Shown: one piece after another, positions 49,394 to 57,708 of the stretch | Numbering within the stretch: the first letter of the stretch is position 1 | Layout: every line of letters begins with the position of its first letter | DNA from: Spirochaetes bacterium ADurb.Bin215 | Lineage (GTDB): Bacteria > Spirochaetota > Spirochaetia > Treponematales > Treponemataceae | Length of the DNA: 57,708 bases | Reading direction: 5' to 3' | Assembly (NCBI GenBank): GCA_002070025.1 | Contig: MWCL01000009.1 | Coordinates: 1 to 57,708, forward strand | The notes under the pieces: model-generated | The model's database searches: none | Told to the model about the DNA's origin: nothing | The model's input: the letters and a program-made list of their open reading frames with translations, nothing else | Made by a program: the position numbers and the translations under genes

Positions 49394-51472
49394 ATGGCTG
49401 AGAAGGGATTATCAGTACAAAAAAGCGACCTCTTTGTAGCAGCCGGCGTGGTTACCATCGTGCTCATGCTCATCGTTCCGCTTCCAACCGTCATTCTTGA
49501 TCTGTTCATGGCCCTCAATCTGGTCATGAACCTGCTGGTCCTTTTGATTGTCCTGTATACCCGAAACGCAATCGAGTTTTCCGTGTTTCCGACCATTTTG
49601 CTCGTGAGTACCCTGTTCGGTCTCGGGTTGAACGTATCAAGTACCCGGCTCATTCTTACCCTGGGCACCAAATTTGACGGTAGAATGGTTCGCGCGTTCA
49701 GCACATTCGTAATCGGATCCAGCGGAACCGACGGTCTTGTAATCGGTTTTGTCATATTCATTATTCTCATCGCCGTGCAGGTCTTTGTTATCACCAAAGG
49801 ATCAACCCGTGTCGCGGAAGTTGCCGCGCGCTTTACCCTGGATGCCATGCCGACCAAGAACATGGCAATCGAAGCGGAGTACAATGCCGGAGCCATTACG
49901 GAAGACGAGGCCCGACAAAGAAAAAAGGATATTCAAAAAGAAGCCGACTTTTACGGAGCCATGGACGGTGCGAGCAAGTTCGTCTCCGGGAACGTAAAGA
50001 TCGGTATATTCATTACGATCATCAACCTGGTTGCCGGTCTCATATTCGGCATGATTTTCCGCAGCGAGCCCTTTTCAGTCGCCATACAAACCTACGCATC
50101 CCTTACCATCGGCGACGGACTGCTGTCCCAGCTTCCGTCACTGTTTGTCTCGGTGGCAACCGGTATCATCGTAACCCGGGCGGTTTCCGACGGAACGTTC
50201 GGTACCGATGTAACAACCCAGTTTTCACGTAATGCCTGGGTCTATTTTGTCGGCGGCGGAACCCTGGCCATTATCGCGTTCCTGCCGGGTTTCCCCTGGT
50301 ATGTACTGCTCCCGCTGGCCGGCTTGCTCGTTTTTACCGGTTACCGGCTCAAGAAGGGGCAGGAGCGGGATTTCAGAAACACCCTCAGAAGCGAAGAAGA
50401 AAAGCAAAAACAGAAAACGGGTGAAAGCCCGGCGGACATAAGTCCGGTTGTACCTCTTGATCCGCTTTCCCTCGAACTGGGCTACGGTCTTATCCCGCTG
50501 GTGGACAAGGACAAGGGCGCGGAGCTCCTTGAACGGGTCACACGAATCCGCCGGGAAAGCGCGCTGGACCTGGGCCTTGTGGTTCCGCGAATACGGATTA
50601 TCGACAACATGCGGCTTGAACCGAGCGAATACTGTTTCAAGATCAAGGGCGTTGAAGTAGCGCGCGGAAAAATCCGCATGGGTTCCTACCTGGGCATCAA
50701 TCCGGGTGGTACGCTTGAAGACATACCGGGAGAGAAGACAACCGATCCCACATTCGGGCTCCCCGCTGTCTGGATTTCGGATGAAAACCGTGAACGCGCC
50801 GAACGGGCAGGCTATACGGTCGTTGATCCGCCTTCGATAATCGCGACCCATCTTACCGAGATAATCAAGCGTCACGCGGCGGAAATTCTCGGACGGCAGG
50901 AAGTACAGTCCATTGTAGACGCGATCAAGAAAGACTATCCCTCTGTTGTGGATGAAGTTACCAAACTGTGTTCGATCGGAGAAATTCAGAAGGTGCTTCA
51001 GGGCCTCCTCCGGGAACAGGTTTCAATTCGCAACATGGTCGTTATTCTGGAGACCATCGCCGATTATCGCCCCATTACCAAGGATACGACCGTTCTGGTA
51101 GAGAAGGTCCGTCAGTCCCTGGCCCGTCAGATCTGTCTCCAGTACGTTGACGAAAACACCATGCTCCACGTGCTTACGGTACAGCCGGAACTCATACAGA
51201 AGATTGTTGACAGCCGGGTTGATACCGTAAACGGTCCCATAGCGGCCCTGGAACCGGTTGTACAACGGACGTGGATACGCTCGGTTTCTCACGCGGTGTC
51301 TTCTGCCCAGCAAGCAGGATACGTTCCGGTTATTCTCTGTCCCGAGGAGGCGCGTATACTCGTCAAGAACTCTACCGAGCGTGAAATACCCGATCTCGTC
51401 GTGTTGTCGGTTCCGGAAATCGCAAATGATATCAGGGTTGAAGCTATCGGTGAAATCCGGCAGGAAGAATAG
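49394..51472 (+). CDS. flhA: Flagellar export protein FlhA
   Basis: A 692-residue export-gate protein with about eight N-terminal membrane helices and a large cytoplasmic ring domain. Signatures include LDLFMALNLVMNLLVLLIV, the FHIPEP-region relative RFTLDAMPTKNMAIEAEYNAG and EADFYGAMDGASKFVSGN. The C-terminal domain runs from about 345 to 692 and ends in LSVPEIANDIRVEAIGEI. The start ATG 49394 is 8 bases after flhB with only a weak Shine-Dalgarno. Confidence 0.97.
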   Translation: MAEKGLSVQKSDLFVAAGVVTIVLMLIVPLPTVILDLFMALNLVMNLLVLLIVLYTRNAIEFSVFPTILLVSTLFGLGLNVSSTRLILTLGTKFDGRMVRAFSTFVIGSSGTDGLVIGFVIFIILIAVQVFVITKGSTRVAEVAARFTLDAMPTKNMAIEAEYNAGAITEDEARQRKKDIQKEADFYGAMDGASKFVSGNVKIGIFITIINLVAGLIFGMIFRSEPFSVAIQTYASLTIGDGLLSQLPSLFVSVATGIIVTRAVSDGTFGTDVTTQFSRNAWVYFVGGGTLAIIAFLPGFPWYVLLPLAGLLVFTGYRLKKGQERDFRNTLRSEEEKQKQKTGESPADISPVVPLDPLSLELGYGLIPLVDKDKGAELLERVTRIRRESALDLGLVVPRIRIIDNMRLEPSEYCFKIKGVEVARGKIRMGSYLGINPGGTLEDIPGEKTTDPTFGLPAVWISDENRERAERAGYTVVDPPSIIATHLTEIIKRHAAEILGRQEVQSIVDAIKKDYPSVVDEVTKLCSIGEIQKVLQGLLREQVSIRNMVVILETIADYRPITKDTTVLVEKVRQSLARQICLQYVDENTMLHVLTVQPELIQKIVDSRVDTVNGPIAALEPVVQRTWIRSVSHAVSSAQQAGYVPVILCPEEARILVKNSTEREIPDLVVLSVPEIANDIRVEAIGEIRQEE

Positions 51473-51486
51473 GAAAACAGGAACGT

Positions 51487-52779
51487 ATGGATATATTGAG
51501 TGAACAGGGCGCAACCTATGATGAATGTCTTGCCAGAATACGTGAAAAATTCGGGCCGGATGTTCATGTTCTCCGGCAGAAAAAGGTGAAAATTGGCGGA
51601 TTTCTCGGGTTTTTTGAGAAAGACGGCATAGAGCTCTATTTCATGCTTTCGAAAAATCCCTACCGCCAGACGATTGCACAGAATCCTTCCTCGACAAATT
51701 TCAATGACGAGCGGAAGCGTATCCTCCAGCAGGCGATAAAGAACGCTCCCTCCCTGGCAGGACGGATCCCCGAGATTCCGGCCGAACCGACGCGGCAGAG
51801 CGAAGAGGCCAATGCCGCAGTCCGCGGACGGGACCAGCTTGAAACCATACTGAAAACGGTAAAAAAACTGGAGCAACGGCTCGACAAGTCGGATATGGAC
51901 GATGCCGACAAGGCCGGTGAGCATGAAACCATCAGCAAGATAGAAATGCTTCTCGAGAATAATGACTTTTCCTCGTCTTATATCCGTAAACTGCTGACGC
52001 GCGCACGGAATGAATTTACCCTGGAAGATCTGGACAACTACGATCTGGTTCAGGAAACAATCGTGAACTGGATCGGAGAGTCCATACAGATAGCGCAAAA
52101 CCGGAGTACCGTGCGACCCCGCATCATTGCCCTCGTCGGTCCTACCGGCGTGGGTAAAACCACAACGGTGGCAAAACTTGCCGCGGCCTATTCTCTCGCG
52201 GCGGCAAAAGGAAGCAGACCGCTCAATGTCCGGGTAATTACGATCGATAATTATCGTATCGGGGCAAAACAGCAGATTGAAATTTACGGAAATATCATGA
52301 ACATACCGGTTTCCTGCGCGGAAACACCGTCAGATCTGCAAACGCTCGTAGCAATGTATCAGGATGTTGACGTAATCCTGATTGATACGATAGGAAAAAG
52401 CCCGAAGGATTTTTCACGGATCGCGGAAATGCGTCATTTTCTTGACGCAGCCGGTCATTGCTCCGATGTGTATCTTGCCTTGAGCGCCACTACAAAATCG
52501 AGCGACATGCGCGAGATAATGCAGCAATATGAAACCTTCGGCTACGGGTCGGTCATCGTGACAAAATTCGACGAGACAACCCGCGTCGGGAATATTGTGA
52601 GCGCGCTGGATGAAAAAAAGAAGCCGGTAGCCTACATAACCACCGGACAGCGGGTACCGCTCGATTTCGAGCAAGCCGCAGTTGTCCGGTTCCTGACCAG
52701 CCTGGATGGCTTCAGAATTAACCGCGCACGTGTGGAAGAACGGTTTCCCGTAACGGAAACAACGTTTGAATGGAGATAA
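51487..52779 (+). CDS. flhF: Flagellar GTPase FlhF
   Basis: A 430-residue SRP-type GTPase that sets flagellar position and number. The basic, variable N-terminal region is followed by an NG domain. The P loop is GPTGVGKTTT (about 218-227), with DNYRIGAKQQIEIYG, the switch DTIGKSPKDF and TKFDETTRVG. In spirochaetes this should place motors near the cell poles. The gene is followed at once by flhG, its regulator, the usual order. Confidence 0.96.
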   Translation: MDILSEQGATYDECLARIREKFGPDVHVLRQKKVKIGGFLGFFEKDGIELYFMLSKNPYRQTIAQNPSSTNFNDERKRILQQAIKNAPSLAGRIPEIPAEPTRQSEEANAAVRGRDQLETILKTVKKLEQRLDKSDMDDADKAGEHETISKIEMLLENNDFSSSYIRKLLTRARNEFTLEDLDNYDLVQETIVNWIGESIQIAQNRSTVRPRIIALVGPTGVGKTTTVAKLAAAYSLAAAKGSRPLNVRVITIDNYRIGAKQQIEIYGNIMNIPVSCAETPSDLQTLVAMYQDVDVILIDTIGKSPKDFSRIAEMRHFLDAAGHCSDVYLALSATTKSSDMREIMQQYETFGYGSVIVTKFDETTRVGNIVSALDEKKKPVAYITTGQRVPLDFEQAAVVRFLTSLDGFRINRARVEERFPVTETTFEWR

Positions 52780-52780
52780 T

Positions 52781-53701
52781 ATGGAAGACCAGGCAGAGAA
52801 CTTGCGGGCGCTCATGAAGGATAAAACGGCCCTTCAGGAATCATTCGTCGAAACCGAAACGGACACGACCCCAAAAAGCCCGCGTAAAACACGAATAATA
52901 ACCGTGACCAGCGGCAAGGGCGGTGTCGGGAAAACAAACGTCGCGACCAATATGGGAATTGCCTACGCACAGATGGGAAAAAAAGTCATCGTTATTGATG
53001 CCGACCTCGGCATGGCAAACATCAATGTCATGATGAATCTTATCCCGCAGTACAATCTCTATCACGTTATGCGAAAACAAAAGCGCATGTCCGAAATCAT
53101 ACTTGATACCGACTACGGAATAAAACTCATTGCCGGCGCCTCCGGCTTTTCCAAAATAGCGAACATGACCGAAGATGAACGCAATTCGTTTATAAGCGAG
53201 TTGTACACCCTTTCCGATACCGATATCATCATTATCGATACGAGCGCCGGTGTATCGAAAAACGTACTGGGATTTGTGGCCGCGGCTGATGAAGTGGTTA
53301 TTGTTACGACCCCGGAACCAACGTCCATTACCGACGCGTATGGAATAATCAAGATTATCGCTACCGAAGTGGACAACCTGAACATTAACCTGAAGATGAT
53401 CGTTAACCGGGTGTCTTCGTCGCTTGAGGGGAAGCGGGTCGCGGAACGGATGATCCAGATTGCCGGACAATTTCTCAATCTGAAAGTGGAGTATCTCGGT
53501 TTTATATACGACGATCACATGGTTTCCCAGTCCGTGCTAAAGCAGAAGCCCTTTTTGATAAATGATCCAAAAGGAAAAGCGTCGGTATGTCTCAAGCACA
53601 TTGTGGCCCGACTCGAGAAAACGGAATTTCTGGATACTGAAGGATTCGGCCGGTTTGTACGGAAATTGTTTGCCCGGGACTGGAGTGATCCGTACCGCTA
53701 A
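52781..53701 (+). CDS. flhG: MinD/ParA-type ATPase FlhG (YlxH)
   Basis: A 306-residue P-loop ATPase that limits flagellar number by acting on FlhF. The deviant Walker A is SGKGGVGKT (about 44-52), followed by VIDADLGMANINVMM, the family signature, and DTSAGVSKNVLGF. An N-terminal DQAENLRALM segment resembles the FlhF-activating helix. ATG 52781 has GGAG 6 bases upstream; the in-frame TTG at 52766 lies before that site. The C-terminus ends in LFARDWSDPYR. A promoter for the next gene follows. Confidence 0.94.
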   Translation: MEDQAENLRALMKDKTALQESFVETETDTTPKSPRKTRIITVTSGKGGVGKTNVATNMGIAYAQMGKKVIVIDADLGMANINVMMNLIPQYNLYHVMRKQKRMSEIILDTDYGIKLIAGASGFSKIANMTEDERNSFISELYTLSDTDIIIIDTSAGVSKNVLGFVAAADEVVIVTTPEPTSITDAYGIIKIIATEVDNLNINLKMIVNRVSSSLEGKRVAERMIQIAGQFLNLKVEYLGFIYDDHMVSQSVLKQKPFLINDPKGKASVCLKHIVARLEKTEFLDTEGFGRFVRKLFARDWSDPYR

Positions 53702-53722
53702 ACGGCTTCCGATAAAAAAACC

Positions 53723-53751
53723 TTGACCAGTAACACTTTTTCGCATAGTCT
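53723..53751 (+). promoter_or_regulatory. Internal promoter after flhG
   Basis: TTGACC (53723-53728) and TAGTCT (53746-53751) are 17 bp apart, in the 68-base gap before the gene at 53770. A strong GGGGGAGGGG Shine-Dalgarno (53756-53765) follows. It would let the sigma-factor gene and its neighbours be expressed apart from the main operon. Confidence 0.6.
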
Positions 53752-53769
53752 AGTAGGGGGAGGGGTTTT

Positions 53770-54468
53770 ATGTTCGAGCCGAAATTGCCGGTTATAGCTG
53801 CTGCGGTCGGTTTCGTTCTGTCCTTCCTGGTCGGTTTGTTCAGTGGAGCCGCCTTTCCTGCATTTTTGTTACGCGCTCTCGGTATGGCAGTGTTCTTCGC
53901 TGTAATTGCGGTGCTGTTGCACGTTGCTGTGCGGAAGTTTCTTCCGGAACTTCTTGACGGTGGGGAAACGCTATCGTCGACCGCCGCGGTACGGGATACC
54001 GGTACGCAGGTTGACCTTACCATCGGAGATGATGCGGAGCCCGTATCGCCGTTTAACGGCGCAGACACGGAGCAGGAACCGTCTCCGGTTTTGGACGATA
54101 CGGAAGAATTGCGGTATGATGAAGCTGTATCATGGCAGGATGACATGACCGCTATGCCCGTAAAGGATTCCGGACCGGCTCTGAAGGCCTCTCCGCCAGC
54201 AAGTACGGACGGCCCGGTGCCGCGGGCGGAGCAGGAAAAACCCGGGGAAAAACCGAAAGGCGGTATTTCGGGGCTGGACATCCTGCCTGATATACAGGAT
54301 TTTGTACCGGAAGAAAAAGTAGTGGAAGAGGATGCCGCCGATTTTGACGACAGCGTTGTTGTGCAGTCGTCCGGAAAAGGGTTTTCAGTACCCGATATAA
54401 AAAGCGACGGAGTAGAAACCGAAACAATGGCAAAAGCTATCCGTACAATACTGTCCAGGGACAATTAA
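53770..54468 (+). CDS. Hypothetical membrane protein in the motility operon
   Basis: A 232-residue protein with two membrane helices at the N-terminus (AAAVGFVLSFLVGLFSGAAF and ALGMAVFFAVIAVLLHVAV), then an acidic, low-complexity cytoplasmic tail of about 165 residues rich in Asp, Glu, Pro and Ser, ending with KAIRTILSRD. No family is recognised. Its place between flhG and the flagellar sigma factor, with its own promoter, suggests a motility-linked role, perhaps at the pole. A FlhF/FlhG anchor or a regulator of the sigma factor are only guesses. Confidence 0.8.
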   Translation: MFEPKLPVIAAAVGFVLSFLVGLFSGAAFPAFLLRALGMAVFFAVIAVLLHVAVRKFLPELLDGGETLSSTAAVRDTGTQVDLTIGDDAEPVSPFNGADTEQEPSPVLDDTEELRYDEAVSWQDDMTAMPVKDSGPALKASPPASTDGPVPRAEQEKPGEKPKGGISGLDILPDIQDFVPEEKVVEEDAADFDDSVVVQSSGKGFSVPDIKSDGVETETMAKAIRTILSRDN

Positions 54469-54495
54469 CGTATTTGATACTAAAAGGGTGTGTAC

Positions 54496-55284
54496 ATGGG
54501 GAATGCGCTGTTGGAGCAAAAAACAGAAGAAGAACTCTGGTCTGAATACAAAAAGACGCGCGATCCGGCAATTCGGGAGTTTTTCATAAAACAATATGCT
54601 CCTCTGGTTAAATATGTCGCCGGTAAGGTTGCCGTAGGCATGCCGAGTAATGTTGAATTTGACGATCTGGTCGGGTTCGGCGTATTCGGTCTGCTCGATG
54701 CCATAGACAAGTTCGATCCGGAAAAGAATGTAAAATTCAAAACCTATGCCGTTACCCGTATACGGGGATCAATTTTCGACGAACTCCGTTCAATTGACTG
54801 GGTCCCCCGGTCGGTACGTCAGAAAACACGTGAAATTGAAGACGCAATAGTACAGCTTGAATCCAGACTGGGACGGACTGCAAGCGATTCGGAAATCGCT
54901 CAATCACTCGGTGTAACCGAATCTGATTTTCAGCAAACCCTCTTTAAAATATCGGGAACCAGCATTCTGTCGCTGAATGATGTCTGGTATGCCGGCGATG
55001 AATCCGAACGAATTTCAATCGGCGACAGTATAGAATCGCCCGCTTCATTGAATCCTGATGTTATTGTCGAACGGGAGGAAATCAAGCGGGTTATTGTCGA
55101 GGCGATTAACGAACTGCCCGAGAAGGAAAAAATGGTTCTAGTCCTGTATTATTATGAGGATCTTACCCTCAAGGAAATAGGGCAGGTGCTTCATGTAACG
55201 GAATCACGGGTATCACAGCTGCATACGAAAGCCAATTTACGCCTTCGGGCAAAGTTGACCAATATCCGCAAAGGCATTATCTGA
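54496..55284 (+). CDS. Flagellar sigma factor (FliA/WhiG, sigma-28 family)
   Basis: A 262-residue RNA-polymerase sigma factor that directs late flagellar genes. Region 2 is [75 protein letters not shown]; region 3 follows, and region 4 is [44 protein letters not shown] 54496 has AAAGGG 8 bases upstream; the in-frame GTG at 54490 is too close. In treponemes the equivalent gene is called fliA or whiG; both names fit. No clear anti-sigma gene is adjacent. Confidence 0.95.
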   Translation: MGNALLEQKTEEELWSEYKKTRDPAIREFFIKQYAPLVKYVAGKVAVGMPSNVEFDDLVGFGVFGLLDAIDKFDPEKNVKFKTYAVTRIRGSIFDELRSIDWVPRSVRQKTREIEDAIVQLESRLGRTASDSEIAQSLGVTESDFQQTLFKISGTSILSLNDVWYAGDESERISIGDSIESPASLNPDVIVEREEIKRVIVEAINELPEKEKMVLVLYYYEDLTLKEIGQVLHVTESRVSQLHTKANLRLRAKLTNIRKGII

Positions 55285-55300
55285 CAAGGGAGCCCGCCGT

Positions 55301-57271
55301 ATGGTAAATCTGGAAAAAATCCGCGAAGCTATGGCCCTTCGCTATGAAGAAGACCAGAGCCGGGTTTTTATTGAGGTTGAAGCAGCTACTCTCGACGAGG
55401 CACTTGCCGATGCCGCCATTCAGCTTGATGTACCGACACGGGATATCGACTACGAAGTTCTCCAGAAAGGCACGAACAGTTTTCTCAGTTTTAACAAGCG
55501 GAACTGGATAATCAGGGCCTATGAAATACAGAAAAAGCGGAAGAAAAAAGCGCAAGCAGCGGCAGGCGGAGCCGGAGATGGAAGTGCGATTGATCTCGGA
55601 CCGGTTATTGAGGATAAAAACGGCGACGCATTTGTCTTCTGCGCTCCCGACGGTGTGTATCTGAAAGTGATGCCTCCGGTCGGAAACGGAACCAGAGCGA
55701 CTCTGCGGGATGCGATGGAAAGGATTAGGGAGCGGGGTATTACCAACGTTTCAGAGGAAAAAATTGCTCCCATAGTCAAGGACGCCGCCGGGAAACATGT
55801 ACGTATCGCACCATTTACGCATAATCCCGGACAGGATGCCCTCATGGCGGTTGATATTACCGATCAGGAAATGAAAGCCTGGCTCTATGTAACGCCTCCG
55901 GGACCAAACGGCGCGGATCTTTCAGTAGACGTAATCGTCGCGTTTCTCAAGAACAATCGGGTTCTTGCCGGGATTGACGAAACCCGCATACAGGATTTTG
56001 TGGACCGACCGGTATACAAACAGAACTATCTCGTCGCCGAAGGCATAAAACCGCAGGACGGCGCCGATGCACATATTCTGTATAATTTTGAAACAGACCG
56101 CTCAAAGATACGACTCAGGGAAACAGCTTCCGGCAATGTTGACTTCAAGGAGCTCAACCTTGTACAGAATGTGGTAGAAGGACAACCTCTTGCGCAAAAG
56201 GTTCTCGCGGAGCGCGGTAAAGCCGGAAAAACAGTGACCGGAAAGTACCTTGAAGCAAAGAACGGAAAGGATATACCGCTCCCCGTAGGCAAGAACACCC
56301 GGGTCGCGGAAGACGGCCTCACCATAGTCGCCGAAACGAACGGTCAGGTTATCATGCTCAACAACAAAATCAATGTTGAGCCCATACTCACCATTGAAGG
56401 GGATGTATCCCTCAAGACCGGAAACATCATGTTTCTGGGCACCGTGTATATATCCGGCAATGTTGAGGACGGCTTCTCCGTAAAGGCTTCCGGCAACATT
56501 GAGGTCAAGGGCACGGTCGGCAAGTCCGAACTGGACGCGGAAGGAGATATCGTGGTCAGCCAGGGTGTCGCCGGAAAGGGTGAAGGGTATATCCGCTCGG
56601 GTAAATCCATATGGGCCAAGTTCATTGAAAATACCCGTGTTGAAGCCGGCGAGTTTGTCATAGTCTCCGACGGTATCATCAATTCGCAGGTGAGTGCGAA
56701 CCGAAAAATTCTCTGTCAGGGCAAGCGTGCCGCTATCATCGGGGGAAATCTCAGCGCGGCCGAGGAAATTCACGCGAAAACCCTGGGAAGTTACGGCGGT
56801 GCGAGCGAAACCGTTCTGAGCGTCGGTTTCGATCCGAGGAGCAAGGAGCGTCTTGATATTCTTTTGTCAAACAAGCAGACCGCGGAGCGCGAGCTTGAAG
56901 ATGTTCAGCTCAATTTCAATACGCTCATGAATCAGAAAAAACAGAAGAAGGATCTTCCCGAGGACAAGGAAATAGCGCTCAAAAAACTCGGTGAACGGCA
57001 GTATATTCTTCAGACAGAGCTGGAAGAAATTGACGGCGAAATCAAACAGATTCAGACGTATCTGAATACCTTGAAGACCAGGGGAAAAGTATCCGCCTCG
57101 GTAAAGGTTTTCGCCGGAGTAAAGATTGTTATTCGCGATGTGACCGAAGAAGTACGAACTGATTGCAAGGCAACCACATTTTATCTTGAAAACGGCCTCA
57201 TCCGGTACGGCAAGTATCAGGGGGCGGATGAAGACATGAAGAGGGTGCCCAGTGGCTATTCAGCCAATTGA
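55301..57271 (+). CDS. DUF342/FapA-family protein with N-terminal Jag-like domain
   Basis: A 656-residue cytoplasmic protein. Residues about 12-70 resemble the Jag N-terminal domain (VEAATLDEALADAAIQLDVPTRDIDYEVL, then NSFLSF). The central part (about 150-520) is a DUF342 (flagellar assembly protein A) repeat-rich beta-helix (ASGNIEVKGTVGKSELDAEGDIVVSQGVAGKGEG). The C-terminal part (about 525-600) is a coiled coil (ERELEDVQLNFNTLMNQKKQK). FapA-like proteins lie next to motility genes in spirochaetes and Vibrio, where FapA affects cell pole targeting. Role here is inferred. It overlaps the next gene by 20 bases. Confidence 0.85.
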   Translation: MVNLEKIREAMALRYEEDQSRVFIEVEAATLDEALADAAIQLDVPTRDIDYEVLQKGTNSFLSFNKRNWIIRAYEIQKKRKKKAQAAAGGAGDGSAIDLGPVIEDKNGDAFVFCAPDGVYLKVMPPVGNGTRATLRDAMERIRERGITNVSEEKIAPIVKDAAGKHVRIAPFTHNPGQDALMAVDITDQEMKAWLYVTPPGPNGADLSVDVIVAFLKNNRVLAGIDETRIQDFVDRPVYKQNYLVAEGIKPQDGADAHILYNFETDRSKIRLRETASGNVDFKELNLVQNVVEGQPLAQKVLAERGKAGKTVTGKYLEAKNGKDIPLPVGKNTRVAEDGLTIVAETNGQVIMLNNKINVEPILTIEGDVSLKTGNIMFLGTVYISGNVEDGFSVKASGNIEVKGTVGKSELDAEGDIVVSQGVAGKGEGYIRSGKSIWAKFIENTRVEAGEFVIVSDGIINSQVSANRKILCQGKRAAIIGGNLSAAEEIHAKTLGSYGGASETVLSVGFDPRSKERLDILLSNKQTAERELEDVQLNFNTLMNQKKQKKDLPEDKEIALKKLGERQYILQTELEEIDGEIKQIQTYLNTLKTRGKVSASVKVFAGVKIVIRDVTEEVRTDCKATTFYLENGLIRYGKYQGADEDMKRVPSGYSAN

Positions 57272-57596
57272 TTTGCAAACGCTGTACGCGCAGCTGGAAA
57301 AAGTCGGAAAAACGCAGGTTCATCAGCAGGCCGCAGTACAAAACGCGCGGGAGGCGGAACTTGCCCGAAACCGGGAAGACGCCCAGAAAAAGGTGACTAC
57401 CGTTCAGGAAGCCGAAGCCGGAGAAGAAGGGACGGGTATCGTCCGGGAACGGAAGGATTCTTCGGGCGACACTGCGAACGATTCCCGATCCGGACCCGAA
57501 GCCCGTCAACAGGAAAATACCGCTCCTGAAGAGTCGGATGACCGGGAAGTAATCCGCGATCCCGATCTCGGATCGCATATCGATATTTCAGGCTGA
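57252..57596 (+). CDS. Small hypothetical protein
   Basis: A 114-residue, highly charged, Gln/Glu/Asp-rich protein with a helical N-terminal half (LQTLYAQLEKVGKTQVHQQAAV, then AREAELARNREDAQ) and a disordered C-terminal half that ends DPDLGSHIDISG. It starts with GTG 57252 inside the end of the DUF342 gene, with GAGGG upstream. The next gene starts 3 bases after its stop. No family is recognised; similar short ORFs occur at this place in treponeme operons. Confidence 0.7.
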   Translation: MAIQPIDLQTLYAQLEKVGKTQVHQQAAVQNAREAELARNREDAQKKVTTVQEAEAGEEGTGIVRERKDSSGDTANDSRSGPEARQQENTAPEESDDREVIRDPDLGSHIDISG

Positions 57597-57599
57597 CGC

Positions 57600-57708
57600 A
57601 TGAACGCCTTGTTTTATACCGCATTGGTACTTTTCATCATAAATCTTGTTGTACTGTTTGCCGCGTTCATACGACTTAAAGACCGGTTTTCATCTGCGCG
57701 TATTCTGG
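57600..57708 (+). CDS. Start of a membrane-protein gene (partial)
   Basis: ATG 57600 opens a frame that runs off the window. The 36 visible residues contain one strong N-terminal membrane helix (LFYTALVLFIINLVVLFAAF) followed by IRLKDRFSS. It starts 3 bases after the preceding stop and is in the same direction, so it is part of the same operon. The product cannot be named. Confidence 0.65.
   Translation, partial: MNALFYTALVLFIINLVVLFAAFIRLKDRFSSARIL

Noticed and set aside
1-57708. CRISPR arrays, insertion sequences, tRNA or rRNA genes.
   Set aside because: No regular spaced repeats, transposase motifs, cloverleaf-forming sequences or rRNA-like stretches were noticed; gaps between genes are all short.

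Overview
The window looks like chromosome of a free-living, motile, anaerobic, sugar-degrading spirochaete (Spirochaetales, Treponema/Spirochaeta-like). The main reason is the long motility operon at 37.1-57.7 kb. It runs flbB-fliK-flgD-flgE-flbD-motA-motB-fliL-fliM-fliY-fliO-fliP-fliQ-fliR-flhB-flhA-flhF-flhG-orf-sigma factor-DUF342 protein-orf, which is the order of the treponemal fla operon. Its hook protein carries Lys165 and Cys178, the residues that form the lysinoalanine cross-link in spirochaete hooks. A class III (oxygen-sensitive) ribonucleotide reductase and a biotin importer of the ECF type fit an anaerobic, fermentative, partly auxotrophic life. No tRNA, rRNA, insertion sequence, prophage or CRISPR array was seen, and no gap longer than 300 bases lacks a gene.

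Region 1 (1-9.4 kb) is an arabinan/arabinoside-use locus. It holds the tail of a probable sodium:solute symporter, a terminator, a GH3 glycosidase, a sugar ABC importer (binding protein and two permeases; no ATPase here), a GH51 arabinofuranosidase, a GH43 endo-arabinanase lipoprotein and, facing them, an ArsR-like regulator with a large C-terminal domain. Three 6-4-6 inverted repeats of one type lie at the importer promoter (two) and over the regulator's own -10 box (one), so the regulator probably controls both.

Region 2 (9.4-13.5 kb, minus strand) is nrdR-nrdD-orf180-nrdG. It is the most unusual part: the 711-residue NrdD ends after its zinc-binding cysteines and has no glycyl-radical domain. 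That domain (RIVGY motif) sits at the start of the next, separately translated gene, joined to a glutaredoxin-like CPNC domain.

Region 3 (13.5-17.0 kb, minus strand) is lnt-bioY-ecfA-ecfT: lipoprotein N-acylation plus biotin uptake. Region 4 (17.1-21.7 kb, plus strand) has a divergent GHMP/galactokinase-like protein, surE, a TPR protein and a secreted TPR-NHL-VWA-like protein. Region 5 (21.7-29.7 kb, minus strand) has a 659-residue membrane protein, dinB and a 1611-residue exported protein in one overlapping chain. Region 6 (29.9-37.1 kb) has a histidine-kinase-type ATPase-fold protein, a lipoprotein, trmB, ligA, a small membrane protein and a convergent UvrD/PcrA helicase.

Genes are tightly packed, with many 4-base ATGA overlaps. 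At several isolated promoters the -10 box lies only 6-10 bases before the best start codon, which suggests leaderless or nearly leaderless mRNAs. In the motility operon, fliL is interrupted by a one-base frameshift while its neighbours are intact.
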